From the NCBI GenBank assembly GCA_937928045.1, contig CALFWO010000027.1:1-64000 (forward strand): 64,000 nt of DNA. The letters run 5' to 3'. Of the stretch, positions 34,664 to 43,518 are shown in pieces. Under the pieces are notes generated by a model. It saw only the letters and a program-made list of their open reading frames with translations. It was not told the origin of the DNA and searched no databases. This stretch comes from an uncultured Saprospiraceae bacterium (lineage in GTDB: Bacteria > Bacteroidota > Bacteroidia > Chitinophagales > Saprospiraceae). Positions within the stretch are counted from its first letter, which is position 1; every line of letters begins with the position of its first letter. Both the position numbers and the translations under genes were made by a program.

Positions 34664-35323
34664 TTATATAAGTATTGCAAATGCTGCGAATTGTGCAAGC
34701 ATACCAACTAGGTAACCTCCATAAATGTCTTGTGGTTCATGAGCCTTTAATAATAATCTAGAAGTGCCCACTAGTCCTGCAACGACAAGTACAAAAAAGA
34801 TGATTATTTGAGAGTTAAATTCTACAGCATTACCAGAGGGAAGCGGTAACCAAAAAGTAGATTTACTAAAATTAAAAACAGTAATGACACTCATTGCCAA
34901 TAACCCCCCCATGCCTGTTGTATGCATACTGATCTTTGAAAAGAGGTTAATTAAAAATGCAATAAACAAACCTATAGTGGCACCAAGCAAACAAACCTTA
35001 AAACTTTCTGGCACATTAGGATTTTGTCGCAGATTGATGAATAACCAGAGATAAAAAATTCCAGTGATAATATATGGTCCGATACGTTCTTGCCTGTCTC
35101 TAAGCTGTATGCTCTCAACCATGTCTAGGGCTTTCATCATTAGAACGGACAGAGCAGGTATGAAAAAAGTAGAAACAAAAACGATAAGAATAAAACCTTT
35201 GTTGTTTACAATATTAGAATGCCCAAAGGAATAAGGATCTACTAAAGAAAGTATAACCAACATGTAGGTTACTACCAACAAGGGGTGAAAAATAACCGAG
35301 ATTATATTAGATACTACTTTCAA
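34664..35323 (-). CDS. PAP2-like integral membrane protein
   Basis: A 219-residue protein with about six membrane spans. The polar motifs match a reduced PAP2 phosphatase site: RDRQERIGPYI (about 74-84) stands where the first basic motif lies, KISMHTTGMGG (about 129-139) parallels PSGH, and SRLLLKAHEPQD fits SR-x5-H-x3-D exactly. PAP2 enzymes dephosphorylate lipid phosphates such as undecaprenyl pyrophosphate. The first two motifs are atypical, so activity is not certain. The start appears to be a TTG at 35323, since the frame has an upstream stop and no early ATG. It precedes kmo by three bases; the shared transcript has no obvious functional logic. Confidence 0.7.
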   Translation of the reverse strand: MKVVSNIISVIFHPLLVVTYMLVILSLVDPYSFGHSNIVNNKGFILIVFVSTFFIPALSVLMMKALDMVESIQLRDRQERIGPYIITGIFYLWLFINLRQNPNVPESFKVCLLGATIGLFIAFLINLFSKISMHTTGMGGLLAMSVITVFNFSKSTFWLPLPSGNAVEFNSQIIIFFVLVVAGLVGTSRLLLKAHEPQDIYGGYLVGMLAQFAAFAILI

Positions 35324-35376
35324 AAGGAAAATTTATCCAAAGGTAAGTAACCAATGAGCTAACGATCAATAAAAAG

Positions 35377-37026
35377 CTATTTTTCTTTTCCAACTGTGAA
35401 GACCTCACCAACTTCAGTGATAGATACTTCAACCCGGCGGTTTTTTACTCGACCTTCCTCGGTGCTGTTATCCGCAATTGGCTGGGCAGGGCCCATTCCT
35501 ACTGTTTTGATTCTAATCGGATGAATGTTCTTTCGAAGAATTAGATAGTTTTTAATTGCAACAGCTCGTTCTTTTGAAAGCTTTTGTAAAGATTCCGCAG
35601 GTCCTTGATTGTCTGTATGCCCTTTTATTACAATTCTTACATCTGGATATTCATTTAAGAATTCTCCTAGTTTGTCCATTGCGGCATACGATTCGTCTCG
35701 CACGACAGCTTTCGACTGTTTGAAGAAAATGGGGTCTATTGCTACTTCAGAGCCAACTTCCATTGGGTCTACAAAAAGATCCATTTCGAATTCTTTGAAA
35801 AAAACATAGTTCGCAGGAAAACTAACCTCTTCGGTCCTTCCGGTAAAACCGGTTTTTTCACTCGAAATAAATAAATTAATACCCTTTGGAATTTTTAATT
35901 TGTAATCACCATTAGAACTGACATAAAGATTGTCATAGTTTGTTCCTTGGAAATTTGAACGCACAGTTCCCGAAACCGGCTCTCCTGTTTTACTGTTTCT
36001 AATTTTGCCTTTTAATGTTACGAAGTAAGGATTCGGTCCAGCGATTTTTGCACGATAGATATCGCTTGATCCAGAACGCTTAGAAGTGAAATATAGAAAT
36101 CCGGTTTCAGCATTGAAGTAAGGTTGACTATCATCACTTTTACTATTGATTGGAGATTTATATCTAGATGGTTTTGTCCAATCAAACCAATCATCGCCTC
36201 TTCTTCTTGACATAAAAATATCATTGTTACCAGATCGGCTTGAACTAAAAAACAACATGCGTTTATCTTCAGAAAGAAAAGGAGTGGTTTCTCGAGCAGA
36301 ACTATTCACCATTCGACCAAGGTTAATCGGCGTGGTCCAAGTATCGTTGTCCATTCTTAAACATAAGTACAAATCACTACGACCATAACCATCTCTCTTT
36401 TCCAAAGATAAAATCATAACAGAGCCATCGGCGCTCATGCACATACTTACATCAGGACCAGAGTTATGATAATTATTCACAACCACGTCTTGAGGGAAAC
36501 TCCAAGTACCGTTCTCATCCTGCCTTGAAAGTGAAAATCCTTTTTTCATTCCTCCCTCTTCAACAAATTGATTAATCAATATAACTTCGTTTCCAGAAGG
36601 AGTCAAAGAACCGATACTGTTTGGTAAAGCATTGTTTAGCGGATAACCAGGATGTGTTACTCTATCGAAATTGATTTTGTCGTCAGACTCAGCAATCCAA
36701 ATATCTTGGTTGTAAGCAGAAGCAAAAGGATTCGAAACATGTTTTCCGGCAATTGTGCTATAGATTTGACTTAGATAGCGCTCATATTCGCGAGCAGATT
36801 TTATTGTAGCAAGATCACCTTCTTCTTCGATTAATGTTCTTTCAAAATCATAATATCCCAATCTTGTGAAAAACAACTTTTGACCATCTATGCTAACCAC
36901 AGGAGCAACTTCATCAAAATCCGTATTAATTCCTGTTCCTAATCTTTCTACTTTAATATTACGCTGGCCATTGATAGGAGAGTATATTGACAGCACAGCT
37001 AATAATAAATATAAAAAACGAATCAT
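35377..37026 (-). CDS. PD40-CRD-OmpA family outer-membrane protein
   Basis: 549 residues from the ATG at 37026, chosen because it opens a signal peptide (IRFLYLLLAVLSIYSPING). Several WD40-like PD40 repeats follow (DFDEVAPVVSIDGQKLFFTR, FLSEDKRMLFFSSSRSGNNDIF, YFNAETGFLYFTSKRSGSSDIY). Next come a carboxypeptidase-regulatory-like domain (KGKIRNSKTGEPVSGTV) and a C-terminal OmpA peptidoglycan-binding domain with IKGHTDNQGP and the closing NRRVEV. The WD40-CRD-OmpA order is that of PorE-like proteins of the type IX secretion system, here without the TPR part. A role anchoring an envelope complex to peptidoglycan is inferred. A paralogue lies just upstream. Confidence 0.9.
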   Translation of the reverse strand: MIRFLYLLLAVLSIYSPINGQRNIKVERLGTGINTDFDEVAPVVSIDGQKLFFTRLGYYDFERTLIEEEGDLATIKSAREYERYLSQIYSTIAGKHVSNPFASAYNQDIWIAESDDKINFDRVTHPGYPLNNALPNSIGSLTPSGNEVILINQFVEEGGMKKGFSLSRQDENGTWSFPQDVVVNNYHNSGPDVSMCMSADGSVMILSLEKRDGYGRSDLYLCLRMDNDTWTTPINLGRMVNSSARETTPFLSEDKRMLFFSSSRSGNNDIFMSRRRGDDWFDWTKPSRYKSPINSKSDDSQPYFNAETGFLYFTSKRSGSSDIYRAKIAGPNPYFVTLKGKIRNSKTGEPVSGTVRSNFQGTNYDNLYVSSNGDYKLKIPKGINLFISSEKTGFTGRTEEVSFPANYVFFKEFEMDLFVDPMEVGSEVAIDPIFFKQSKAVVRDESYAAMDKLGEFLNEYPDVRIVIKGHTDNQGPAESLQKLSKERAVAIKNYLILRKNIHPIRIKTVGMGPAQPIADNSTEEGRVKNRRVEVSITEVGEVFTVGKEK

Positions 37027-37107
37027 ATGTTGTAAAATATGGGTGTATCTAATGCTAAGGTAAGACCAACTCGTGAAACTCAGCAATAAAATGACTATAA
37101 AGAAAAC

Positions 37108-37146
37108 AAAAAAGCAGCGAAGAAAATTATTTCTTTCACTGCTTTA
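37108..37146 (-). terminator. terminator after the upstream PD40-OmpA gene
   Basis: On the minus strand GCAGTGAAAGAAA and TTTTCTTCGCTGC form a stem followed by TTTTTTG. It separates the two paralogous PD40-OmpA genes, so they are probably transcribed independently. Confidence 0.7.
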
Positions 37147-37165
37147 TTGTGACAAGGAAAGAGCG

Positions 37166-38836
37166 TTAGTTTGACCCCAGTGTATATATAGAGTTATCCT
37201 GAAGAATTTTAATTTCTACTCTTCGGTTTTTTTTCCTTTGAAGCTCGTCTTTGTTTAAATTAAGGGGCATCGTATCCCCTACTCCCGATGTCCGTAATCG
37301 GCTAGTTGAAATTCCTTTTTCAAAAACCAGATAGTTTTTTATTGCCTCAGAGCGTTCACGAGATAGTTGAAACAACTCTTCTTTGGAACCTTGGTTGTCG
37401 GTGTGGCCAATAATTTCTATGTTTAAAAAGGGATTGTTGATTAAAGTAACAGCAAGGTCTTTCAATGCCTCTTCAGAACTTGCTAATAGTTCAGAAGTGG
37501 ATCTTTTGAAATTGATATTATTCACGACAAACTGATGTCCTTCTGTGGCCGCTTCCATTTCAAAATCCATTGTAACGGCATTAAAGAAAACATGGTGGTT
37601 GTCAAATTTTACTTGCTCTGAAGCAGTTAGGTATCCATTTTTTTGTGCCTGAATTTCGAAAAGTTTTCCTTTTGGAATTTTCATCGAAAAAGCACCGTCT
37701 TTTGTTTCAACAACTTCTCTTAAATATCTAGAACCTGCAGGGCGAGAAAGTACCACAGCTTTCATTGGTTTTCTGTTGTCTGAACCTCTTACTACGCCTG
37801 CGATTTCAACGAGATTGGATTCCTTTGGTGCAATTTGAATTTTAAAAATATCAGAAGAACCATCCCGCTTGCTACTGAAATAGAGTTCACCGGTTTTTTC
37901 TATAAAGTATGGATGACTTTCATCAGCCGAAGAGTTAATTGGATCTGAAAGTAACATTGGTGAAGTCCATCTGTTCCAACCTGAGCCTATACGCTCAACA
38001 TAATAAATGTCGGAACCACCTTTTCCTCCTCTTCTGTTTGAGGAGAAAAACAATTTTGAACCACCTGCTGTGAGGAACGGTGCGGCTTCATGATAGGCTC
38101 CATTTATTGCTGGCCCTAAGTGATCAGGTTCTCCAAAAGTTGTCTCGTTGATGCGTTTGCAGGTGTATAAATCATTACTATTTGAATAACTATCACGGCG
38201 ATTCAAAGAAAGCACTAAATAATTTCCATCATCGCTTAAAGCGACATTTACATCCGGTTCAATATTTCCCAGACCATTGATAGATAGTGCAAAAGGAGAA
38301 GACCAGGAACCATCTTTCCGCTTTTTAATTATAGAAAAACCTTTTTTAATACCGCCTTCTTCAGGAAATTGATTGATGAGAATCGCTTCTTTTCCATCAG
38401 CCCGAAGGGAACACATACTATTGGGAAAAGCATTATTGATTGGAGATTCCAACGGAGAAACAGAGGAGAAACCATCTTGGTCATGTGTAAGCACCCAAAT
38501 ATCCTGGTTGAATGCAGATAAGTGCGGATCAATATTATTTTGCCCACTTAGACTGGAATAAATCTCTTTAAGTTTTGCGTTGTAAGCTTTTGTATCTAGA
38601 GTAAGCGATAAGTCTACTCCATTCTCGATTAGGCTTCTGTTAAAATTCGAAGCACCCTGGCGTGTAAAGAACATTTTTGTACCATCCGATGATAGAACAG
38701 GTCTTAACTCGTCAGTACTGGAATCGTTAACTATGGAATGTAGCTTGTTCAAAGTCCACCACTGGGCATTGGTGGTTAAAGGTGTAAGAATTATTCCTAC
38801 TAAGAAAGGTAGAAACAAAGGGGTACAAAACCTCAT
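37166..38836 (-). CDS. PD40-CRD-OmpA family outer-membrane protein, paralogue
   Basis: 556 residues with a signal peptide (about 1-24, ending TNAQ). The architecture is the same as that of the downstream gene. PD40 repeats appear (DELRPVLSSDGTKMFFTRQG, FLTAGGSKLFFSSNRRGGKGGSD, YFIEKTGELYFSSKRDGSSDIF). A CRD-like segment (IAGVVRGSDNRKPMKAVVL) follows, then an OmpA domain with IIGHTDNQGSKEELFQLSRERSEAI and a final KKNRRVEIKI. The two proteins share long matching stretches, for example the NQDIW, INQFPEEGG-KKGFS and SSKRxGSSDI segments, so they arose by duplication. It ends at its own terminator and may be expressed under different conditions from its sister. Confidence 0.9.
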   Translation of the reverse strand: MRFCTPLFLPFLVGIILTPLTTNAQWWTLNKLHSIVNDSSTDELRPVLSSDGTKMFFTRQGASNFNRSLIENGVDLSLTLDTKAYNAKLKEIYSSLSGQNNIDPHLSAFNQDIWVLTHDQDGFSSVSPLESPINNAFPNSMCSLRADGKEAILINQFPEEGGIKKGFSIIKKRKDGSWSSPFALSINGLGNIEPDVNVALSDDGNYLVLSLNRRDSYSNSNDLYTCKRINETTFGEPDHLGPAINGAYHEAAPFLTAGGSKLFFSSNRRGGKGGSDIYYVERIGSGWNRWTSPMLLSDPINSSADESHPYFIEKTGELYFSSKRDGSSDIFKIQIAPKESNLVEIAGVVRGSDNRKPMKAVVLSRPAGSRYLREVVETKDGAFSMKIPKGKLFEIQAQKNGYLTASEQVKFDNHHVFFNAVTMDFEMEAATEGHQFVVNNINFKRSTSELLASSEEALKDLAVTLINNPFLNIEIIGHTDNQGSKEELFQLSRERSEAIKNYLVFEKGISTSRLRTSGVGDTMPLNLNKDELQRKKNRRVEIKILQDNSIYTLGSN

Positions 38837-38904
38837 TGTGTTTAGTTATAGTGTTTCCTAGATGTAAAGAACCTTATTTGGGTTGTCTTTTATAATAATA
38901 AAAA

Positions 38905-39663
38905 TTACAACTCAAGTTCAATTCCTATTGGGCAATGATCAGAGTGTTTAACCTCTGATCTTATAAAAGCTTGTTTTAAGTTTGAAGAAAGGTTTTCGGT
39001 GATGGACTGGTAATCAATTCTCCAGCCTTTATTGTTAGCTCTAGCATTGGCTCGATAACTCCACCAGCTATAACCTACTTCTAAGGGGTAAAGGTAGCGA
39101 AAGGAATCAATAAAACCAGCATTAAACCACTTTGTCATCCACGTTCTTTCATCAGGAAGAAAACCAGAATTTTTGGACTTAGGGTTGTGAATATCTATCT
39201 CCTCATGAGCAACATTGTAGTCACCAACGATTACGAGTTTCTTCCTCGTTTTTTTTACTTTTTTTATCCACACAAAGAAATCATCTAAAAAGCCATATTT
39301 GAAATCCTGACGAATATCTCCACTTGTTCCACTAGGAAAATAGCAGTTTAGAATAGAGATATCTCCAAAATCCACTCTTAAAATTCGTCCCTCATTATCA
39401 TATTTGTCATTCTTCATTCCGACTACGACCTTGTCCGGCTTTATTAGAGAAAAGGTAGCGACTCCGCTATATCCTTTTTTCTCTGCGGCATGCCAATGAA
39501 CGTGATATCCTAAACTAGTCAATGGAGATAAATCTATCTGTTCCGGTAGAGCCTTTACTTCTTGGAGGCATAGGACATCAGGCCGTTCTTCCTTAACCCA
39601 ATAAAATAGTCCTTTTTTCTCTGCAGCACGGATCCCATTTACGTTGTATGATATGATTTTCAT
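38905..39663 (-). CDS. xth: exodeoxyribonuclease III
   Basis: An AP endonuclease and 3'-5' exonuclease acting in base excision repair. The 252 residues carry the exonuclease-endonuclease-phosphatase fold signatures. They include KIISYNVNGIRAAEKKG (2-18, metal-side Asn), VLCLQEVKA with the metal Glu (about 30-38), the YSGVATFS strand, VIVGDYNVAHEEIDIHNPK (Asp and Asn of the active site) and the C-terminal SDHCPIGIEL with the catalytic Asp-His pair. Length and motifs fit ExoA/XthA of the ExoIII family. The coding strand shows a TACCTTTG box 20-27 bases before the start. Confidence 0.95.
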   Translation of the reverse strand: MKIISYNVNGIRAAEKKGLFYWVKEERPDVLCLQEVKALPEQIDLSPLTSLGYHVHWHAAEKKGYSGVATFSLIKPDKVVVGMKNDKYDNEGRILRVDFGDISILNCYFPSGTSGDIRQDFKYGFLDDFFVWIKKVKKTRKKLVIVGDYNVAHEEIDIHNPKSKNSGFLPDERTWMTKWFNAGFIDSFRYLYPLEVGYSWWSYRANARANNKGWRIDYQSITENLSSNLKQAFIRSEVKHSDHCPIGIELEL

Positions 39664-39682
39664 GTTTTTAAACCTTTGACGG

Positions 39683-39690
39683 CAAAGGTA
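39683..39690 (-). promoter_or_regulatory. -7 promoter box for xth
   Basis: The coding strand reads TACCTTTG, an exact match to TAnnTTTG, 20 bases before the ATG at 39663. A TTTTTTG run lies upstream but at a short, 11-base spacing. Confidence 0.45.
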
Positions 39691-39874
39691 AAACTATGGG
39701 TCAAAAAAGGATATTTTTTGATAATCATCTTTTGGTCTTGTTTTTATGCCTGATAAAAAATTCTCATTTAAAATTTTGGAACTCTTTTTGATTTTATGGT
39801 GGAGTCTGCGTGGTACAAACCACAGAAAAGTATGCCCAAATAGATCCATTTTATTAATTTAGAAAATACTAAAG

Positions 39875-41221
39875 ATGCTACTAACACAAAACGAGAATCA
39901 GGTAAAAGATGCAGCGGTTCAATTTGATAACGTTTTCAATCGAATTGAAAATAAACTGGATAAGATTGCTCTAATCGGTCTAGGCTATGTTGGTCTACCT
40001 ATCGCGCTAGAGTTTGCTAAACACTTCAAGGTTGTTGGCTTTGACATTAATGCCAAACGAATTGGAATGATGAAGAACAACGTTGATCCTTCTGGAGAAG
40101 TCGAAGCTTCCGAATTTGAAAACAAAACGATTTCCTTTACTCACGAAATGTCAGATTTGAACGATGCTCGATTTTACATCGTTGCAGTACCCACCCCAAT
40201 TGATGCGTTCAAGCAACCTGACCTAACCATTTTGAAGGCGGCTACTAAGACTGTTGGAAAAACATTAAAAAAGGGAGATTATGTAGTTTTTGAATCAACC
40301 GTTTATCCTGGATGTACAGAAGAAGTTTGTGTTCCGATTTTGGAAAAAGAATCTGGTTTGAAATTCAATGTTGATTTTAAAGTTGGTTACTCTCCAGAAA
40401 GAATTAACCCAGGGGACAAGAAAAACACAATCGACAAAATTGTAAAAATAGTATCTGGATCTGATGATGTTTCTTTAGATCAAATTGCTCAAGTTTACGA
40501 ATCAATAATTAAGGCTGGAATTCATAGAGCACCAACAATGAAAGTAGCTGAAGCTGCGAAAATTGTGGAGAATACACAAAGAGATGTAAACATCGCTTTG
40601 ATGAACGAGTTGTCTTTGATTTTTGAAAATCTGAATGTTAATACATTTGATGTTCTTGAAGCTGCTGGAACAAAATGGAATTTCTTAAATTTCTATCCTG
40701 GTCTTGTTGGAGGTCACTGTATCGGAGTTGATCCATATTATTTAATTCAAAAAAGTATTAGAACTGGGCACAACCCAATTTTAATTTCTGCAGGTCGATC
40801 TGTGAATGATGGAATGCCAGGTAAGATTGCCAAAAGAGTTGCTACTCAACTAGAGCAAGCAGGTGTTGAAGCTAAGAAGTCAAAAGTTTTGGTAATGGGA
40901 ATTACATTTAAAGAGAATGTAACAGACATAAGAAATTCAAAGGCAGCTGATTTATACAAAGGTCTTCAACAGTATTGTGGACAAGTAGACGTAGTTGACC
41001 CTTTGGCAGACCCAGAAGATGTAAGAAACCATTATAAAATAGAAATGAGACCGGTTCCAGCAAATGATTACGATGCCGTAGTTGTTGCCGTGAGTCACGA
41101 AGAATATACAGAAATGAGCGAGTCTGATTTTCAAAACTATTGTAACGCAAATGCCCTTTTCGTAGATGTTAAAGGTATTAAGCGTGGGAAAATCAATACA
41201 ATGAAATACTGCTCACTATAG
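39875..41221 (+). CDS. nucleotide-sugar 6-dehydrogenase (WbpA/TviB-like)
   Basis: Oxidises a UDP-N-acetylhexosamine to the uronic acid with two NAD+, supplying capsule, O-antigen or exopolysaccharide. The 448 residues begin with an extra 28-residue leader. The NAD site KIALIGLGYVGLPIALEFA (30-48), the VPTP loop, ESTVYPGCTEE, the central KIVENTQRDVNIALMNEL helix and the active site GGHCIGVDPYYL with the catalytic Cys282 follow. The GxHCIGVDPYYL form and the N-terminal build favour the Vi-antigen TviB/WbpA group over UDP-glucose dehydrogenase proper. No other polysaccharide gene is adjacent, so its pathway lies elsewhere. A hairpin terminator follows. Confidence 0.9.
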   Translation: MLLTQNENQVKDAAVQFDNVFNRIENKLDKIALIGLGYVGLPIALEFAKHFKVVGFDINAKRIGMMKNNVDPSGEVEASEFENKTISFTHEMSDLNDARFYIVAVPTPIDAFKQPDLTILKAATKTVGKTLKKGDYVVFESTVYPGCTEEVCVPILEKESGLKFNVDFKVGYSPERINPGDKKNTIDKIVKIVSGSDDVSLDQIAQVYESIIKAGIHRAPTMKVAEAAKIVENTQRDVNIALMNELSLIFENLNVNTFDVLEAAGTKWNFLNFYPGLVGGHCIGVDPYYLIQKSIRTGHNPILISAGRSVNDGMPGKIAKRVATQLEQAGVEAKKSKVLVMGITFKENVTDIRNSKAADLYKGLQQYCGQVDVVDPLADPEDVRNHYKIEMRPVPANDYDAVVVAVSHEEYTEMSESDFQNYCNANALFVDVKGIKRGKINTMKYCSL

Positions 41222-41261
41222 GGGAAGTAGGCGTTTAAGATGCCTTGTTGCAAGAACCTAA

Positions 41262-41294
41262 GGGGTGTTATCTTCGGATGACATCCCTTTTTCT
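41262..41294. terminator. terminator between the dehydrogenase and rlmN genes
   Basis: GGGGTGTTATC and GATGACATCCC pair with two G-T wobbles across a TTCG loop, then TTTTTCTTTTTTT follows. It is strong for the plus-strand gene and lies between convergent genes. Confidence 0.75.
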
Positions 41295-41312
41295 TTTTTT
41301 CAAAGAAGAGCG

Positions 41313-42359
41313 CTAATCCTTATTAGCTAGTTGTCCACAAGCGGCATCAATATCTTTTCCTCGGCTTCTTCGCACAGTAACCATTACATCGTGGTCGCGC
41401 AAATATTGAGCAAAATCATCCAGTTTTTTTGCATCAGACTTTATAAAATCAAACCCATCAATTGGATTGTACTCAATGATATTTACACGTACAGGAAATC
41501 TTCGACAAAGTTTCACCAAGTTTTTTGCATCACTAATATTGTCGTTGAAATTTTGAAAAGCAATATATTCGTAGCTTATTCTATTTTTTGTTCTTAGATG
41601 GAAATCTTCTAGCGCATCCATTATCACTGCAAGATTGTTCTGTTCATTGATTGGCATGATTTCATTTCGCTTCTCGTCATCTGCGGCATGAAGGGACAAA
41701 GCAAGATTAAACTTAACTTGATCATCTGCTAATTTCCGAATCATCTTTGCGATACCTGCAGTACTAACTGTTAACCTTTTTGGACTCATATTTAGCCCAT
41801 CAACACCACAGAGTTTGTCAACAGAACTTAGGACTTCTCTGTAGGCTAAAAGTGGTTCGCCCATACCCATATATACGATGTTCGTTATTGGTTTTCCATA
41901 GGTTGCTTCACAAGCAACATTCACCTTAAAGACTTGATCAAATATTTCTCCTGCTGTCAAATTTCGTATACGCTTCATTTGTCCTGTTGCACAAAACTTA
42001 CAGGTCAAGCTGCACCCTACCTGCGAAGAAACACAGACCGTAAACCGATTATCTGAGGGAACAGGAATCAATACCGCCTCAATCTTATGTCCTTCTTCAA
42101 GTAAAAACCTAAACTTTATAGTACCATCATCACTCACTTGGCGCTTGTCTTCTGTTATCACAGGAATCTTATAGTCAGCCTTTAAGCTTTCACGAAGAAC
42201 TTTTGATAAATTTGACATGTCGTCAAAAGACTGCGCACCTTTTTGCCACAACCAACTATATATTTGTTTAGCTCGAAAAGTTGGCTGCCCCATACCTTTC
42301 ATGGTGTCGGTAAGCTGCTCTAAGCTTAACTTGCGAATATTTACTTTTTCACTTTTCAT
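41313..42359 (-). CDS. rlmN: 23S rRNA (adenine(2503)-C(2))-methyltransferase RlmN
   Basis: A radical SAM enzyme methylating A2503 in 23S rRNA and A37 in some tRNAs. The start at 42359 gives 348 residues, the usual size; a 24-residue longer frame exists, but a promoter box lies within it. Features are the N-terminal KGMGQPTFRAKQIYSWLWQKG segment, the CxxxCxxC cluster in CSLTCKFCATGQ, the GMGEPL motif, SLHAADDEKRN and the C-terminal RRSRGKDIDAACGQL with the second methyl-carrying Cys. All catalytic cysteines are present. The coding strand shows TATCTTTG 8-15 bases before the start, so the leader is nearly absent. Confidence 0.96.
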   Translation of the reverse strand: MKSEKVNIRKLSLEQLTDTMKGMGQPTFRAKQIYSWLWQKGAQSFDDMSNLSKVLRESLKADYKIPVITEDKRQVSDDGTIKFRFLLEEGHKIEAVLIPVPSDNRFTVCVSSQVGCSLTCKFCATGQMKRIRNLTAGEIFDQVFKVNVACEATYGKPITNIVYMGMGEPLLAYREVLSSVDKLCGVDGLNMSPKRLTVSTAGIAKMIRKLADDQVKFNLALSLHAADDEKRNEIMPINEQNNLAVIMDALEDFHLRTKNRISYEYIAFQNFNDNISDAKNLVKLCRRFPVRVNIIEYNPIDGFDFIKSDAKKLDDFAQYLRDHDVMVTVRRSRGKDIDAACGQLANKD

Positions 42360-42366
42360 CGAAGTG

Positions 42367-42374
42367 CAAAGATA
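42367..42374 (-). promoter_or_regulatory. -7 promoter box for rlmN
   Basis: The coding strand reads TATCTTTG, an exact TAnnTTTG match, eight bases before the ATG at 42359. Transcription would start at or next to the start codon. This supports the shorter start. Confidence 0.5.
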
Positions 42375-42481
42375 GTTAGTTTTGAATTGAAAAAATGACG
42401 TTCTATTTTCGTCGAAATTTATATCCAACATTCCCTTGGAAAGTGTCGTTAAATATCTAGTATAGAATCTGCCAAAAGAAA

Positions 42482-43516
42482 ATGAGAAAACTAATTTTTT
42501 TAATAACCGGCTTCTTTTTTGTCGGATGTTTATCCTCTAAACCCAAAGGTGCTTTTAATGCCTTGAGTGTTCCTCAAGCTCCAGATTATAGTTTGTCTGC
42601 GAATTGGGCCGCGGCGGGATTTAAAGAAGATCCGGCTGATCGCACGCCTCGCGAAGATTATATTTCCATTAAGGGTGAAAGTGAAATTGATGTTTTTTTT
42701 CTTCACCCAACAACCTATACCGGAAGCAAAGGAGAGACCGAATGGAATGGAAGTATTGACAATATGGAATTAAATACAAAAACCGACGAAGGAGCTATTC
42801 TTTATCAAGCGAGTATTTTTAATGGCGCCGGGAAAGTCTTTGCTCCAAGATATAGACAAGCTCACTACCATTCCTATTTTTCTAAAGATACCGCATCTGC
42901 AAAGAAAGCATTCAATCTAGCTTATCAAGATGTTGCATCCGCTTTTGAATATTACTTAACAAACTATAATCGCGGAAGACCAATAATATTGGCGAGTCAC
43001 AGCCAAGGAACAAACCACACCATAAGATTGATTAAGGAATATTTTGATACCAAACCCTTGCAAGAAAAATTGGTCGCTGCGTACATTGTAGGCATGCCGG
43101 TTAATAAAGATACTTTTCAATCGATAAAGCCTTGTCAAGAAGAATTCGATACAGGCTGTTTTTGTAGTTGGAGAACCTTTAAAGCCAGACATAAACCAAA
43201 AAAACATCCGCAAGGAAATCATATTGCAGTGATCAATCCGTTATCTTGGGAGTCCAATGGAAAGCTAGCACCCAAAGAATTAAATATTGGCGGGATGGCA
43301 TGGAAGTTTGATGATGGAATAATACCAGAGATCAACAATGCAAAAGTAGAGAATGGGATCCTTTGGGCTTCTAAACCGAAATTTCCAGGATCGATATTTC
43401 TGTTTAGGAAAAATTATCATATCGCGGATTTTAATTTGTTTTACACGAATATCAGAAACAATGCTAAAGAAAGAGCAGCTGCTTATCTGTTGAATCAAAA
43501 GACTTCTGAAAAATAA
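42482..43516 (+). CDS. DUF3089-family lipoprotein (alpha/beta hydrolase-like)
   Basis: 344 residues beginning with a lipoprotein signal (KLIFLITGFFFVGC, Cys16). The body matches DUF3089: VDVFFLHPTTYTGS (about 68-81), FAPRYRQAHYHSYF (about 120-133), the long helix FNLAYQDVASAFEYYL and the nucleophile elbow LASHSQGTNH (about 172-181), with DTGCFCSWRTF downstream. The fold is that of an alpha/beta hydrolase with a serine nucleophile. The substrate is unknown. It precedes a histidine kinase gene by two bases, so the two are probably cotranscribed, which could couple a cell-envelope hydrolase to a sensor. Confidence 0.88.
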   Translation: MRKLIFLITGFFFVGCLSSKPKGAFNALSVPQAPDYSLSANWAAAGFKEDPADRTPREDYISIKGESEIDVFFLHPTTYTGSKGETEWNGSIDNMELNTKTDEGAILYQASIFNGAGKVFAPRYRQAHYHSYFSKDTASAKKAFNLAYQDVASAFEYYLTNYNRGRPIILASHSQGTNHTIRLIKEYFDTKPLQEKLVAAYIVGMPVNKDTFQSIKPCQEEFDTGCFCSWRTFKARHKPKKHPQGNHIAVINPLSWESNGKLAPKELNIGGMAWKFDDGIIPEINNAKVENGILWASKPKFPGSIFLFRKNYHIADFNLFYTNIRNNAKERAAAYLLNQKTSEK

Positions 43517-43518
43517 AG

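Noticed and set aside
35377-38836. Calling the tandem PD40-OmpA genes PorE itself
   Set aside because: The TPR segment of PorE is not seen and tandem copies are not typical; only the shared domain order was recorded.
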